Counted from the first letter of the stretch, positions 35,072-44,028 are shown. The stretch is DNA of 64,000 nucleotides from Lysobacter concretionis Ko07 = DSM 16239 (GCF_000768345.1 NZ_AVPS01000004.1:124001-188000), one strand, 5' to 3'. Translations and numbers: made by a program. Notes: generated by a model from the sequence alone, not told the origin.

Positions 35072-35097
35072 GCCACGCAGCGTTTGCGGGAAACAGG

Positions 35098-35126
35098 AAA
35101 AGCGGGCTGCGGCCCGCTTTTTCTTT
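35098..35126 (+). terminator. Intrinsic terminator after pnp
   Basis: AAAAGCGGGC (35098-35107) pairs with GCCCGCTTTT (35112-35121), followed by TTCTTT. Confidence 0.92.
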
Positions 35127-35181
35127 GCGCGGTTTCATGCGCGGAAGGTGTGTCGCCGCGCCTTCGCGTTCGCAAGTCCGG

Positions 35182-36012
35182 TCAGGCGCGCGGCGGGCGG
35201 CCGCTGAAGTGGTCCATCGAGGAATACACCCGGAAGACCTTGTCCGCCAGGAAGTCCCACGCCGGTTGCGGGAGCAGGCCCCGCACTGCGCCGCTGAGCC
35301 ACACGGTCCATGGCAGCAGCACGCGAGCCTTGCCGCGCATCAGGGCCTGCCACGCCTTGTCCACGACGTACGCCGGCTCCATCAACGGGGTCAGCAAGGG
35401 CGCGCGTGCGCCCTGGAACATGCCGGTCGTGATGTAGCTGGGGATCAGGGTGGTGACCTTGACGTGCCCGTGCCCGGCGCGGACCAGTTCCAGCCGCAGC
35501 GAGTCGCTCCAGCCGATGACGGCCCATTTCGAGGCGGTGTAGACGCTCATCCTGGGGACCGCCAGCAGGCCGGAGGCGGAGGCGACATTGAGCAGGCGCG
35601 CCTGCCCGCGCCGGGCGATCATGGCGGGGAGGAATTCGCGGGCGATATGCATCGGCGCCAGCGTGTTGATGCTCATCACGAACGCGATATCGCGGGTGTG
35701 GTCGTGCTCCCAGAAAAGCTTGCTGCGCACCACGCCGGCATTGTTGATGACGATGTCCGGATCGCCCACCTCGGCGCGCACCCGTGCGGCGGCGGTGGTG
35801 ATGTCGGCGACCGAGGCGACGTCCACGACATACGCATGCACGTGACTGGTTGCCGTGGCGATCTCGTTCCTGGTGGTTGCCAGTGCCGTGGCGTCGACGT
35901 CCCACAACACCACCGCGGCCGCGCATTCGGCGATCGCGCGCTCGGCATACAGCCGCCCCATGCCCATTGCGGCCCCGGTGACGAGGACGATTTTTCCTTC
36001 AGCTGTCTGCAT
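35182..36012 (-). CDS. Short-chain dehydrogenase/reductase (SDR)
   Basis: NAD(P)-dependent oxidoreductase with a Rossmann fold. 276 aa from ATG at 36012, which has GGGGAG seven bases upstream; the frame is open 15 codons further but without an equivalent site. Seen: cofactor loop TGAAMGMG (12-19), DV near 64, NNAG (90-93), catalytic Ser145 region, Tyr158 and Lys162 (VYTASKW). An Asp after the second strand (WDVD) would favour NAD(H). The C-terminal ~50 residues (AWQALMRGKARVLLPW) resemble SDRs that associate with membranes or lipids. Substrate unknown. Confidence 0.9.
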   Translation of the reverse strand: MQTAEGKIVLVTGAAMGMGRLYAERAIAECAAAVVLWDVDATALATTRNEIATATSHVHAYVVDVASVADITTAAARVRAEVGDPDIVINNAGVVRSKLFWEHDHTRDIAFVMSINTLAPMHIAREFLPAMIARRGQARLLNVASASGLLAVPRMSVYTASKWAVIGWSDSLRLELVRAGHGHVKVTTLIPSYITTGMFQGARAPLLTPLMEPAYVVDKAWQALMRGKARVLLPWTVWLSGAVRGLLPQPAWDFLADKVFRVYSSMDHFSGRPPRA

Positions 36013-36245
36013 GGATGACTCCCCGATGTCGGCCCCGATTATGGGCATGCGCGCCATGGACGGCGCATGGGTGTACGTGCCGGGGCGCTGACTGTTGCCG
36101 GGTTCGTTGCCCTGTGGCTACGCCGGATCGTGCAGCGGAGCGGAGTCGCGGCTGCCGAGGTGGCTGGTGAATCGACGGGAAGCGGACGCGGATTTCGTGT
36201 GTCTCCGGTACCCCACAGGGCGTACATTGCCGCTGGCAGATCTCC
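36013..36245. other. Intergenic gap without a recognisable gene
   Basis: 233 bp between tatD and the SDR gene, both on the reverse strand. It should hold the SDR promoter, but I see no clear -35/-10 pair. Short open frames that cross it show no familiar sequence. Confidence 0.5.
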
Positions 36246-37040
36246 TCAGCGCAGCGTGGGCAGCCCGAACAGACGCTCGGCGTTGGCCGTAGTCGCCGCC
36301 GCGATTTCCGTAGCGGGCACATCGCGAAGCGCGGCGATCGTCTGCAGGATGCGGGGCAGGCGTGCGGGCTCGTTGCGCTGACCGCGGATGTGGGCGTCGG
36401 GTTGGTCGGGCGCGTCGGTTTCCAGCAGCAGCCATTCCAGCGGCATGGTCGCAGCCAACGTGCGCAGGCGGTTGGCGCGCCCGTAGGTGACCGGACCGCC
36501 AAGACCGAGCAGGAAGCCCTGCTGCCACAGGTTCTCGGCCTGTTGCCGGCTGCCGGAAAAACTGTGCACCACTCCGCGTAGTCCACCGACCTTGCGGATC
36601 GCGGCGATGACCGCATCCACCGCGCGACGGGCATGCACGATCACGGGAAGATCGAACTCCCGCGCCAGCACGAGCTGGGCGTTGAAGTACTGCAACTGGA
36701 CTTCCGGATCGGCGTCGGGGACAAAGTAATCCAGCCCGCATTCGCCCACTGCCACGGGTCGTTCCCGCTCAATCCAGTGCGCCAGTTCGGTCAGCTGTGC
36801 GTCCCGGTGGGCCGCAAGGAAGGTCGGATGCAGGCCATAGGCCGGATGTAGTCCCTCCTCGCCGGTGCAGACGGTGCGCAATTTCGCCCATCGGTCGGCC
36901 GTGGTGGCCGGGACGATCTGGTGGACGACACCCGCCGCGCGTGCTCGCGCGATGACCGCCGGCCGGTCGTGGTCGAATTCGTCCGCGTCGAGATGGCAAT
37001 GGGTATCGACCAAGGTATCGACCTGGGTGTCGACCAGCAT
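36246..37040 (-). CDS. tatD: TatD family metal-dependent hydrolase (DNase)
   Basis: TIM-barrel metallohydrolase of the TatD family, 3'-5' exonuclease activity in studied members. 264 aa. Metal ligands: DTHCHLD with His14 and His16, VGECGLDYF (Glu), PVIVHAR (His), HSFSG (His) and LLLETDAPDQP (Asp). ATG 37040 overlaps the stop of the upstream small gene (TGATG); GTG 37043 is an alternative. Which TatD paralogue this is (TatD, YcfH or YjjV type) cannot be settled. Confidence 0.9.
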   Translation of the reverse strand: MLVDTQVDTLVDTHCHLDADEFDHDRPAVIARARAAGVVHQIVPATTADRWAKLRTVCTGEEGLHPAYGLHPTFLAAHRDAQLTELAHWIERERPVAVGECGLDYFVPDADPEVQLQYFNAQLVLAREFDLPVIVHARRAVDAVIAAIRKVGGLRGVVHSFSGSRQQAENLWQQGFLLGLGGPVTYGRANRLRTLAATMPLEWLLLETDAPDQPDAHIRGQRNEPARLPRILQTIAALRDVPATEIAAATTANAERLFGLPTLR

Positions 37041-37270
37041 CACCGGTTACGACCGCCGTTGTTCTGTGATGTCCCGTCGATGGTTTTGGGGCGGTCCTTC
37101 CATTGCGCCAGCAGCAGCGTGCCCAGACCCAGCAGGATCTCATCGATGAACGGCAGGGGATCGGGCACCAGTACGGAGATCAGGAACAGCGCGCCGGTGA
37201 TCTTGAACAGCGTCGGATAGCGCAGCTTTCGCGCCCAGCCGAGCAAGGGCAACAGCAGGGGGTTGGCCAT
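37040..37270 (-). CDS. Small membrane protein, DUF6116-like
   Basis: 76 aa. Two hydrophobic segments (about 21-36 and 43-55) are separated by VPDPLPFIDE, with a basic N-terminal region (WARKLRYP) and a polar tail. This resembles the small DUF6116 proteins of xanthomonads, from memory. It overlaps tatD and is probably co-transcribed. Function unknown. Confidence 0.7.
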   Translation of the reverse strand: MANPLLLPLLGWARKLRYPTLFKITGALFLISVLVPDPLPFIDEILLGLGTLLLAQWKDRPKTIDGTSQNNGGRNR

Positions 37271-37277
37271 GGTTTTC

Positions 37278-37302
37278 TCGTGGATGACGTCATCGTGGAT
37301 GA
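37278..37302. repeat. Direct repeat upstream of the small membrane protein gene
   Basis: TCGTGGATGA occurs at 37278-37287 and 37293-37302, a 15-bp period, just outside the reverse-strand start at 37270. Confidence 0.8.
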
Positions 37303-37457
37303 AGCAGATGGGTGTCGGTATGTAAGAGCGCGTATGAGAAGTGTGAAAATTTGATCAGCTGGTCACATATAGGGCAGCTAGTGACACAAATGGCTGGCTG
37401 TATTCAGGGGCGAAGTGGTCGAATGGTGGCTGTTGAAGATTGCAGGAGAGACAGCCC

Positions 37458-38297
37458 ATGAACAAGAACATGCTTGCGGTGGCACTGGCGGCCTTGCTGG
37501 TGGGAGGCGTTGCGGTAGCCGCGTACAACAGTTTCAACAGTGGTGCGGACAGCACTGCATCGGTTGCACCGACGGGTTTTGATGTGGCCACGTCGGACGG
37601 CGCGGCTGCGGGATCTGCCGGCGACTTCATGGGGAGTGGCGATATTTCCCCCATCGCCCCGGCTGACCAGCTTGAGTATGCCGACGTTGTTCGTGTTGAG
37701 CCGGTCAAGCAGAAGCAGAAGCTGTACGCCACCGTCATCGGCACCGACCCGGTGCGCGAGACCAGCACTGTCGCCACGCCGCGGCAGGTCTGTGAGGACG
37801 TGGTCGTGCAGGAGCGTGCGCCGGAACGTGACGGCAATGTGGGCGGTACCGTTGTCGGTGCGGTCGTCGGCGGCCTGCTGGGCAACCAGGTCGGACGCGG
37901 CAACGGACGCAAGGCCGCCACGGCCGCGGGTGCCGTCGCCGGCGGCTTTGTGGGCAACCGGGTCGATCGCAATCATGTAGGCGGGCAGGTGGTGGAGCGG
38001 GTCGATACCCAGTGCCGGACGGTCTCCGACACCGCCCAGTCGACCAAGGTCGTCGGCTACAACGTGACCTACCGCAACCCGGATGGCACCACGGGCACCA
38101 TGCGTACCGAAAGCAAGCCGGGCGAGAAGATCGCGTTGGGAAGCGAGGACGAGGTGATCGGGTATGACGTCACCTACCGTTACCACGGCCAGGAACGCAC
38201 GCTGCGCATGGACGAGCGTCCGGGCGACCGTTTGCCGGTGATCGACGGCAAGGTCGTGACCCAGACCGCTGCGGTGGGCGGCTCGGAGCGGGGCTGA
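37458..38297 (+). CDS. Glycine-zipper 2TM envelope protein
   Basis: 279 aa from ATG 37458, with AGGAGAGA upstream. The N-terminus has a membrane anchor or signal (MLAVALAALLVGGVAVAAY) but no lipobox Cys. A glycine-zipper segment lies at about 130-165: GGTVVGAVVGGLLGNQVG, then a basic turn RGNGRK, then AGAVAGGFVGNRV. This is the SlyB/17-kDa antigen-type domain. The C-terminal region has two related beta segments, GYNVTYRNPDG and GYDVTYRYHGQ, each followed by a K/R-P-G-(E/D)-(K/R) turn, a probable internal duplication. Likely outer-membrane or periplasmic; exact role unknown. Confidence 0.82.
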   Translation: MNKNMLAVALAALLVGGVAVAAYNSFNSGADSTASVAPTGFDVATSDGAAAGSAGDFMGSGDISPIAPADQLEYADVVRVEPVKQKQKLYATVIGTDPVRETSTVATPRQVCEDVVVQERAPERDGNVGGTVVGAVVGGLLGNQVGRGNGRKAATAAGAVAGGFVGNRVDRNHVGGQVVERVDTQCRTVSDTAQSTKVVGYNVTYRNPDGTTGTMRTESKPGEKIALGSEDEVIGYDVTYRYHGQERTLRMDERPGDRLPVIDGKVVTQTAAVGGSERG

Positions 38298-38323
38298 TCG
38301 CGATACCAGCAACATCCTGAATC

Positions 38324-38356
38324 GACAGGGCCGGTTATCCGGCCCTGTTCTTTTTT
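38324..38356 (+). terminator. Intrinsic terminator after the glycine-zipper gene
   Basis: ACAGGGCCGG (38325-38334) pairs with CCGGCCCTGT (38339-38348), loop TTAT, then TCTTTTTT. Confidence 0.93.
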
Positions 38357-38460
38357 GGGGCATCGACTTTTCGGGCCATGGCCATTTGAATCATGCTCTT
38401 CCGGGTTCGGCTTGCCTGGGCGGGAGGTCGGCGAGGGTGCCTTAGTTTCGGGCGGCTGCT

Positions 38461-38466
38461 TACAAT
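38461..38466 (+). promoter_or_regulatory. Probable -10 box for the acyl-CoA dehydrogenase gene
   Basis: TACAAT, 28 bases before the start codon. No good -35 hexamer is visible. Confidence 0.4.
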
Positions 38467-38493
38467 GGGCCTTTTCCCCAGCATGAGTTCGCC

Positions 38494-39657
38494 ATGGCCC
38501 TGCACCCTTACGACCTGTACGACACCCGTTCCCTGTTGAGCGAGGAGGAGCGCGCCGTGCAGGACACGGTGGCGCGCTTCACCGACGAGCGCGTGCTGCC
38601 GATCATCGGCAATGCGTTCGATGAAGCTCGCTTCCCGAAGGAGCTGGTGCCGGAGATCGCCGCGCTCGGCCTGCTGGGCGCGACCCTGCCGGAACAGTAC
38701 GGCGGTGGCGGCCTGAATTCGGTCAGCTACGGCCTGATCTGCCAGGAACTGGAGCGCGGCGACAGCGGCATCCGCAGCTTCGTCTCGGTGCAGTCCTCGC
38801 TGTGCATGTACCCGATCTTTGCGTACGGCACCGAGGAGCAGAAGCAGCGTTGGCTGCCGTCGATGGCGCGTGGCGAGACGATCGGCTGTTTCGGCCTGAC
38901 CGAGGCGCACGGCGGCTCCGACCCGGCGACGATGAAGACCCACGCCAAAAAGGACGGCAGCGACTGGGTGCTCAACGGCTCCAAGATGTGGATCACCAAC
39001 GGCAACCTGGCCGACATCGCGATCGTCTGGGCGCAGACCGACGACGGCATCCAGGGCTTCGTGGTCGAGAAGGGCATGGCCGGTTTCGCGGCGCAGGAGA
39101 TCAAGCACAAGATGAGCCTGCGCGCGTCGGTCACCAGCTCGCTGTTCTTCGACAACGTGCGCGTGCCCGAAGCCAACCGGCTGCCGAACGTCAAGGGTCT
39201 GAAGGGCCCGCTGGGCTGCCTGACCCAGGCCCGCTACGGCATCACCTGGGGCCCGATCGGCGCGGCGATCGCCTGCCTGGACGAGGCGTTGAACTACTCG
39301 AAGGAGCGCATCCTGTTCGGCCGTCCGGTGGCGGCGACGCAATCGGCTCAATTGAAGCTGGCCGACATGGCGCGGCGGATCACGATGGCGCAGCTGATGG
39401 TGGTGCAACTGGGCCGTTTGAAGGACGCCGGTACGATGGCCCCGACCCAGGTCAGCCTGGCGAAGTGGAACAATTGCCGCATGGCGATCGACATCGCCCG
39501 CCAGTGCCGCGACCTGCTCGGCGGCGCCGGCATCACCACCGAACACTGCGCGATCCGCCACGCGCTGAACCTGGAGTCGGTGATCACCTACGAGGGCACC
39601 GAGACCGTGCACCAGCTGGTGGTCGGCCGCGAACTGACGGGCATCAACGCCTTCTAA
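38494..39657 (+). CDS. gcdH: Glutaryl-CoA dehydrogenase (acyl-CoA dehydrogenase family)
   Basis: FAD enzyme that oxidises and decarboxylates glutaryl-CoA to crotonyl-CoA in lysine/tryptophan breakdown. 387 aa. It follows the human GCDH pattern closely as I recall it: SVQSSLCMYPI with the active-site region near 96, GCFGLTEAHGGSDP near 130, ARYGITWG near 248, RQCRDLLGGAGI near 335 and catalytic Glu367 in TYEGTETVHQL. The specific arginine environment separates GCDH from short-chain dehydrogenases, but substrate is inferred from similarity only. Monocistronic by its position between terminators and repeats. Confidence 0.87.
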   Translation: MALHPYDLYDTRSLLSEEERAVQDTVARFTDERVLPIIGNAFDEARFPKELVPEIAALGLLGATLPEQYGGGGLNSVSYGLICQELERGDSGIRSFVSVQSSLCMYPIFAYGTEEQKQRWLPSMARGETIGCFGLTEAHGGSDPATMKTHAKKDGSDWVLNGSKMWITNGNLADIAIVWAQTDDGIQGFVVEKGMAGFAAQEIKHKMSLRASVTSSLFFDNVRVPEANRLPNVKGLKGPLGCLTQARYGITWGPIGAAIACLDEALNYSKERILFGRPVAATQSAQLKLADMARRITMAQLMVVQLGRLKDAGTMAPTQVSLAKWNNCRMAIDIARQCRDLLGGAGITTEHCAIRHALNLESVITYEGTETVHQLVVGRELTGINAF

Positions 39658-39662
39658 AAGCG

Positions 39663-39732
39663 CCGCTTCCGCCTTCTGGAAGCGGTGCAGACTCCCTTCT
39701 TCCGCACCGACGGAAGAAGGTGCCCGAAGGGC
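39663..39732. repeat. Cluster of three hairpins, xanthomonad-type intergenic repeat
   Basis: CCGCTTCC (39663-39670) with GGAAGCGG (39678-39685); CCTTCTTCCG (39695-39704) with CGGAAGAAGG (39711-39720); and GCCC-GAA-GGGC (39722-39732), followed by GGATGAGGG. The gaagggcggatgaggg-type string is familiar from intergenic repeats in xanthomonads and pseudomonads. The first hairpin could also end gcdH transcripts. A related tail, ccaggccctctcctgcaacc, lies at 39792-39811. Confidence 0.6.
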
Positions 39733-39897
39733 GGATGAGGGCAGGGGTGACCGGAGATGCGGCGCAGTGCCGGCTTCTCACCCGTCCCCACCCAGGCCCT
39801 CTCCTGCAACCGGTAGAGAAGCTCGCCCTCGCATGCTCTGGTCGGTGGCGAGCGTCCCAATCCCACTCAACTCCCGCAGGCCCATCCGGATCCGTCC

Positions 39898-40461
39898 ATG
39901 ACCACTGCATCCCAGCTCGGCCCGACACTGGAAACCTCCCGCTTGATTCTGCGTCCCACGCAGTTGGTGGACTTCGAGGGCGTGGCGGAGATGCTGGGTG
40001 ACGAGGAGGCGGCCCGTTACATCGGCGGTCACATGCCGCGCGCGGCGGCGTGGCGGAAATTCCTGCAGATGCCGGGTGCATGGGCGCTGCAAGGTTTTGC
40101 CATGTTTTCGGTTATCGACAAGGGCAGCGGCGAATGGCTGGGGCAGACCGGTCCCTGGCATCCGGACGGGTGGCCCGGTCCCGAGATCGGCTGGTCGTTT
40201 CGCCATTCCGCGTGGGGTCGAGGCTATGCGTTGGAGGCGGCGACGGCCGCGACCGAATGGGCATTCGAGAAGCTCGAATGGCCCGAGGTGATCCACTCGA
40301 TCGATTCCGAAAACCAGGCATCGCAGCGCCTGGCGCAGCGACTGGGTTCGAGCTTGCTGCGGATGGGGCAATTGCCGGCCCCTTACGAGGCGACCCCGGT
40401 TCAGATCTGGGGGCAGACCCGCGAGCAGTGGCGCCGCCGCAAGGCGCACGCGCCGCCGTGA
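39898..40461 (+). CDS. GNAT family N-acetyltransferase, RimJ/RimL-like
   Basis: 187 aa. N-terminal TSRLILRPTQLVDFEGV is typical of RimJ/RimL-like acetyltransferases; the acetyl-CoA loop region is SAWGRGYALEAATAATEWAF, and the last conserved block is SENQASQRLAQRLG. Target (protein N-terminus or small molecule) cannot be inferred. The start ATG 39898 lacks a clear Shine-Dalgarno. Confidence 0.85.
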   Translation: MTTASQLGPTLETSRLILRPTQLVDFEGVAEMLGDEEAARYIGGHMPRAAAWRKFLQMPGAWALQGFAMFSVIDKGSGEWLGQTGPWHPDGWPGPEIGWSFRHSAWGRGYALEAATAATEWAFEKLEWPEVIHSIDSENQASQRLAQRLGSSLLRMGQLPAPYEATPVQIWGQTREQWRRRKAHAPP

Positions 40462-40561
40462 GGAATGCGCGTGATCGCGTTGATGCCGTGCCAGCAACCC
40501 TGACAATTTCCTTCTTTCCATTTGCAACCTCTTGCCAGCAGGCAGAGGCGGAGTCCTGACG

Positions 40562-42859
40562 ATGTCGACCGTGCCTACCTCCATTCCCGCGCGCATGCGG
40601 GGCCTCAACCGCGCCGAAATCTGCGACGTCAATTTCACCGAATACGTGGAGCAGTGGGATGGCCGGGCAGCTTCCCCGCCGGCGGCGGATGCGCCGATCC
40701 TGCCCGGCAGTGCGCTGGATGCGAAAGGCTTTCGCGAGCTGTTCGAGTCGCAACTGGTCAGCCGCCACCTCGACCTGATGGCGCGCGTGCTGCGGGTGCA
40801 GAACAAGGTCTTCTACACGATCGGATCGTCCGGCCACGAGGGCAACGCGATGGTCGCGCGCGCCACCCGGCACACCGATCCGGCATTCCTGCATTACCGC
40901 AGCGGCGGCTTCATGGCCGAGCGTTTCCGCAAGTTGCCCGGAATGGATCCGGCGATGGATTCGGCGCTGAGCTTCGCCGCCAGCAAGGACGATCCGGCCA
41001 GCGGCGGCCGCCACAAGGTCTGGGGCAGCAAGCCGTTGTGGGTGTTGCCGCAGACCTCGACCATCGCCTCCCACCTGCCGAAGGCGCTGGGCACGGCGGT
41101 TGCGATCGAGACCGGCAAGCGGCTCGGCCACGCGCTGCCGATCCCCGACGACAGCATCACGATCTGCTCGTTCGGCGACGCCTCCAGCAACCACGCCACC
41201 GCGCAGACCGCGTTCAACGCCGCGGCGTGGACGGCGTACCAGAAGCTGCCGGCGCCGGTGCTGTTCGTGTGCGAGGACAACGGCATCGGCATCTCGGTGA
41301 AGACCCCCAATGGCTGGATCGCGCAGAATTTCTCGCGGCGGCCGGACCTGGACTATTTCGCCGCCGATGGGTTGGATCTCGCGACCGGCTATGCCGACGT
41401 CCAGCGCGCGGTCGAGCATTGCCGCACGACCCGCCGGCCGACCTTCCTTCACTTGCGCACGACCCGGATCATGGGCCACGCCGGCACCGACTTCGAGATC
41501 GAATGGCGTTCGCTGGAAGAGCTGTGCGCGGTGGAGGCGACCGATCCGCTGCTGCGTTCGGCCGCGATCGCGCTGGAGTCCGGCCTGATGTCGAAGGACG
41601 AGGTGCTCGCGCTGTACGAGAGCACCCGCCGGCGTTGCTTCGCCGCCGCCGAAGAGGCCGACCGCCGTCCCAAGCTGGACACGCTGGCCGAGGTCATCGC
41701 GCCGCTTGCGCCGTACTCGCCGGACAAGGTGATGACCGAGGCGGAACGTGCCGACTTCGGCCCGCGTCGGCTGGAAGTGTTCGGCGGGGAGGCGAAGCTG
41801 CCCGAGAACCAGCCGCCGCGCCACCTGGCGATCCAGATCAACCAGGCGTTGCACGACACGTTTGCGAAGTATCCCGAGGCGTTGCTGTTCGGCGAGGACG
41901 TGGCGCAGAAGGGCGGCGTCTACACCGTCACCAAGGGTCTGCAGAAGGCGTTCGGCCCGCGCCGCGTGTTCAACACCCTGCTCGACGAGACGATGATCCT
42001 CGGCATGGCGCAGGGGTTTGCGAACGTCGGCATGCTGCCGATCCCGGAAATCCAGTACCTGGCGTACTTCCACAACGCCTGCGACCAGATCCGCGGCGAG
42101 GCCGCCAGCCTGCAGTTCTTCAGCAACAACCAGTACGCCAACCCGATGGTGGTGCGCATCGCCGGACTGGGCTACCAGCGCGGTTTTGGCGGCCACTTCC
42201 ACAACGACAACTCGATCACCGCGCTGCGTGACATCCCCGGGCTGGTGGTCGGTTGCCCGTCGCGGGGCGACGATGCGGTGACGATGCTGCGGACCCTGAC
42301 CGCGCTGGCCAGGGTCGACGGACGCGTCAGTGTGTTCCTGGAGCCGATCGCGCTGTACATGACCAAGGACCTGCACGAGCCCGGCGACGGCGGCTGGCTG
42401 ACGACCTATCCCGCGCCGGGCGAGGCGATGACCCTGGGCGAGGGCCGGGCGTACGCCGATGACGGCGCTTCCGGCAGCGACGGCGATGAGCTGGTCGTGT
42501 TCACCTACGGCAACGGCGTGCCGATGAGCCTGCGTGCCGCGCGCAGGATCCGGGAGACCCATGGGTGGCCGGTGAAGATCGTCGACCTGCGTTGGCTGGT
42601 GCCGCTCAACGACGCGTACATCGTGGAACAGGCGCGCCATGCAAAACGGATCCTCGTCGTCGACGAGGGCCGCCGCAGCGCCGGCGTAGGCGAGGGCGTG
42701 ATCACCGCGCTGGCCGAAGGCGGCCTCGGCTCCGTCCCGTTGCAGCGGGTCGTGGGCGTGGATACCTACACCCCGTTGGCGGGAGCGGCGTTCCTGGTCA
42801 TTCCCGGCGAAGAGGACATTGTCGTCGCCGCCGACCGGCTGGCAGCGAGTCCGGCCTGA
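40562..42859 (+). CDS. Fused 2-oxoacid dehydrogenase E1 alpha-beta (thiamine pyrophosphate)
   Basis: 765 aa, a single-chain fusion of E1 alpha (about 60-400) and E1 beta (about 420-760). In the alpha half the thiamine diphosphate motif starts GDASSN near 205 and ends EDN near 239; the alpha-type loop RTTRIMGHAGTD follows near 305. The beta half begins HLAIQINQALHDTFAKYPEALLFGEDV, with the catalytic-domain VFNTLLDE and EIQYLAYFHNACDQIRGEAA blocks. Branched-chain 2-oxoacid (2-oxoisovalerate) dehydrogenase is the closest type. No E2 or E3 gene is nearby. ATG 40562 chosen; the frame is open to 40532. Confidence 0.85.
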   Translation: MSTVPTSIPARMRGLNRAEICDVNFTEYVEQWDGRAASPPAADAPILPGSALDAKGFRELFESQLVSRHLDLMARVLRVQNKVFYTIGSSGHEGNAMVARATRHTDPAFLHYRSGGFMAERFRKLPGMDPAMDSALSFAASKDDPASGGRHKVWGSKPLWVLPQTSTIASHLPKALGTAVAIETGKRLGHALPIPDDSITICSFGDASSNHATAQTAFNAAAWTAYQKLPAPVLFVCEDNGIGISVKTPNGWIAQNFSRRPDLDYFAADGLDLATGYADVQRAVEHCRTTRRPTFLHLRTTRIMGHAGTDFEIEWRSLEELCAVEATDPLLRSAAIALESGLMSKDEVLALYESTRRRCFAAAEEADRRPKLDTLAEVIAPLAPYSPDKVMTEAERADFGPRRLEVFGGEAKLPENQPPRHLAIQINQALHDTFAKYPEALLFGEDVAQKGGVYTVTKGLQKAFGPRRVFNTLLDETMILGMAQGFANVGMLPIPEIQYLAYFHNACDQIRGEAASLQFFSNNQYANPMVVRIAGLGYQRGFGGHFHNDNSITALRDIPGLVVGCPSRGDDAVTMLRTLTALARVDGRVSVFLEPIALYMTKDLHEPGDGGWLTTYPAPGEAMTLGEGRAYADDGASGSDGDELVVFTYGNGVPMSLRAARRIRETHGWPVKIVDLRWLVPLNDAYIVEQARHAKRILVVDEGRRSAGVGEGVITALAEGGLGSVPLQRVVGVDTYTPLAGAAFLVIPGEEDIVVAADRLAASPA

Positions 42860-42925
42860 TGACCGCCGGCGCACCGGGTCAGCTCGGCCCGGTGCGCTCG
42901 CTTCAAGCGGGCCCGGAAGGATGGT

Positions 42926-43822
42926 TTAGCGGGCCAAGCCGTCCTTCAAGCTGGCCTCGCGCACCGGCTGGCCGTCGACGCTGAGCGCAGACGCAGCGTG
43001 TTCCAGCGGCAGGACCGCCAGCGCGACATGGCGGTCACCGGTACTTGCACTGGCGACGATGCGACCGAGGGTGGCATCGGCGGCGATGACATCCGCGCCG
43101 ACCGTGACCGGTGCGTCCGCTTCCAGCAACGCCAGCCCGCGCTTGGCCTTGCCGAGGAAATGCGTGCGCGCGACGATTTCCTGCCCCGGGTAGCAGCCTT
43201 TCCTGATGCTGAAACCGCGCAGTCGCTCCAGCGACAGCTGCTGCGGCGTCCATTGTTCGACCTGCGAGTCATCCAGCCGCGGCAGGCCGTGTTCGAGGTC
43301 GGCCAGTTGCCACCGTGAAGCGGCGGTTTCGTCGACATCGGCATCCGTCGCAAGGGAGATACGCAACTGGCGTGACGCGCCTTCGCCGCCCATGTCCAGT
43401 TCGATCGCATCGTCGGCGGCGAGCGTGATCCCATTGCTTTCCGGATTGCCGGCCGCGCTGTCCGCAGCAGTCACGGGGTGCGCGAACTGCCCGCTGACCT
43501 GCAGGTCATCACGGGCAGTGATCGTCACCTTGCTGCGGAACAGGAACCCGCGCAGGCGGGCGGCGAGCGTTTCGGGATCGGCATCGGGCAGCAGCAGCCA
43601 CAGGGTTTCCTCGTCCCGCCGGAGCAGCGCGAACAGGGCGATCACGCGCCCCTTCGGCGTCAGCCAGCCATTCCACTGCCACTGCCCGGCATCGAGCGCG
43701 GCGACATCGTTCATGAATTGGGCCTGGGAGAATGCGATCGCATCGCGTCCCTGGAAGGTCAGGACACGGTGGCCGGGCAACGCAAAAAACGGGCCATCAG
43801 CGGGTTGCGACTTGTCAGACAT
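42926..43822 (-). CDS. ygfZ: tRNA-modifying/Fe-S cluster assembly protein YgfZ
   Basis: Folate-binding protein involved in maintenance of some [4Fe-4S] enzymes and linked to MiaB-type tRNA modification. 298 aa. The signature KGCYPGQEIVAR (208-219) with Cys210 is intact. N-terminal FQGRDAIAFSQAQFMNDV and a GcvT-like fold are visible. Start ATG at 43822. It diverges from the succinate dehydrogenase cluster, as in other proteobacteria where ygfZ neighbours sdhE. Confidence 0.93.
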   Translation of the reverse strand: MSDKSQPADGPFFALPGHRVLTFQGRDAIAFSQAQFMNDVAALDAGQWQWNGWLTPKGRVIALFALLRRDEETLWLLLPDADPETLAARLRGFLFRSKVTITARDDLQVSGQFAHPVTAADSAAGNPESNGITLAADDAIELDMGGEGASRQLRISLATDADVDETAASRWQLADLEHGLPRLDDSQVEQWTPQQLSLERLRGFSIRKGCYPGQEIVARTHFLGKAKRGLALLEADAPVTVGADVIAADATLGRIVASASTGDRHVALAVLPLEHAASALSVDGQPVREASLKDGLAR

Positions 43823-43851
43823 AGGGGCGGGAACTAAGCTTGGACCCCGTG

Positions 43852-44028
43852 ATGATAGGCCAAACCCCTTCCGAGACCGATTCCGAGGTGTCCTCCGAGA
43901 TGCCCGTTCCGTCGAGTCCGGAAACCACCGAAGCGCCGTCGCCGCTGCCCGAGTACGGAGGTCGTGACGGGCCCGATCCCACGCGTTACGGCGACTGGGA
44001 AAAGAACGGCCGCTGCATCGATTTCTGA
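43852..44028 (+). CDS. SDHAF4-like succinate dehydrogenase assembly factor (DUF1674)
   Basis: 58 aa. The C-terminal half, YGGRDGPDPTRYGDWEKNG followed by RCIDF, is the DUF1674/SDHAF4 signature. In eukaryotes SDHAF4 binds flavinylated SdhA and aids assembly. The N-terminal half is Ser/Pro/Glu-rich and likely disordered. ATG 43852 chosen; TTG 43840 and GTG 43849 are also in frame. It lies 112 bp before sdhC, which supports the function. Confidence 0.85.
   Translation: MIGQTPSETDSEVSSEMPVPSSPETTEAPSPLPEYGGRDGPDPTRYGDWEKNGRCIDF

Noticed and set aside
36058-36245. A possible tRNA or small RNA gene in the gap between the SDR and tatD
   Set aside because: No cloverleaf, T-loop or hairpin-plus-T-tract could be formed on either strand.
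40112-42874. A 920-codon reverse-strand open frame opposite the E1 fusion
   Set aside because: It is fully antisense to a gene with intact motifs, is His/Arg/Gln-rich without recognisable domains, and arises from high GC codon use.
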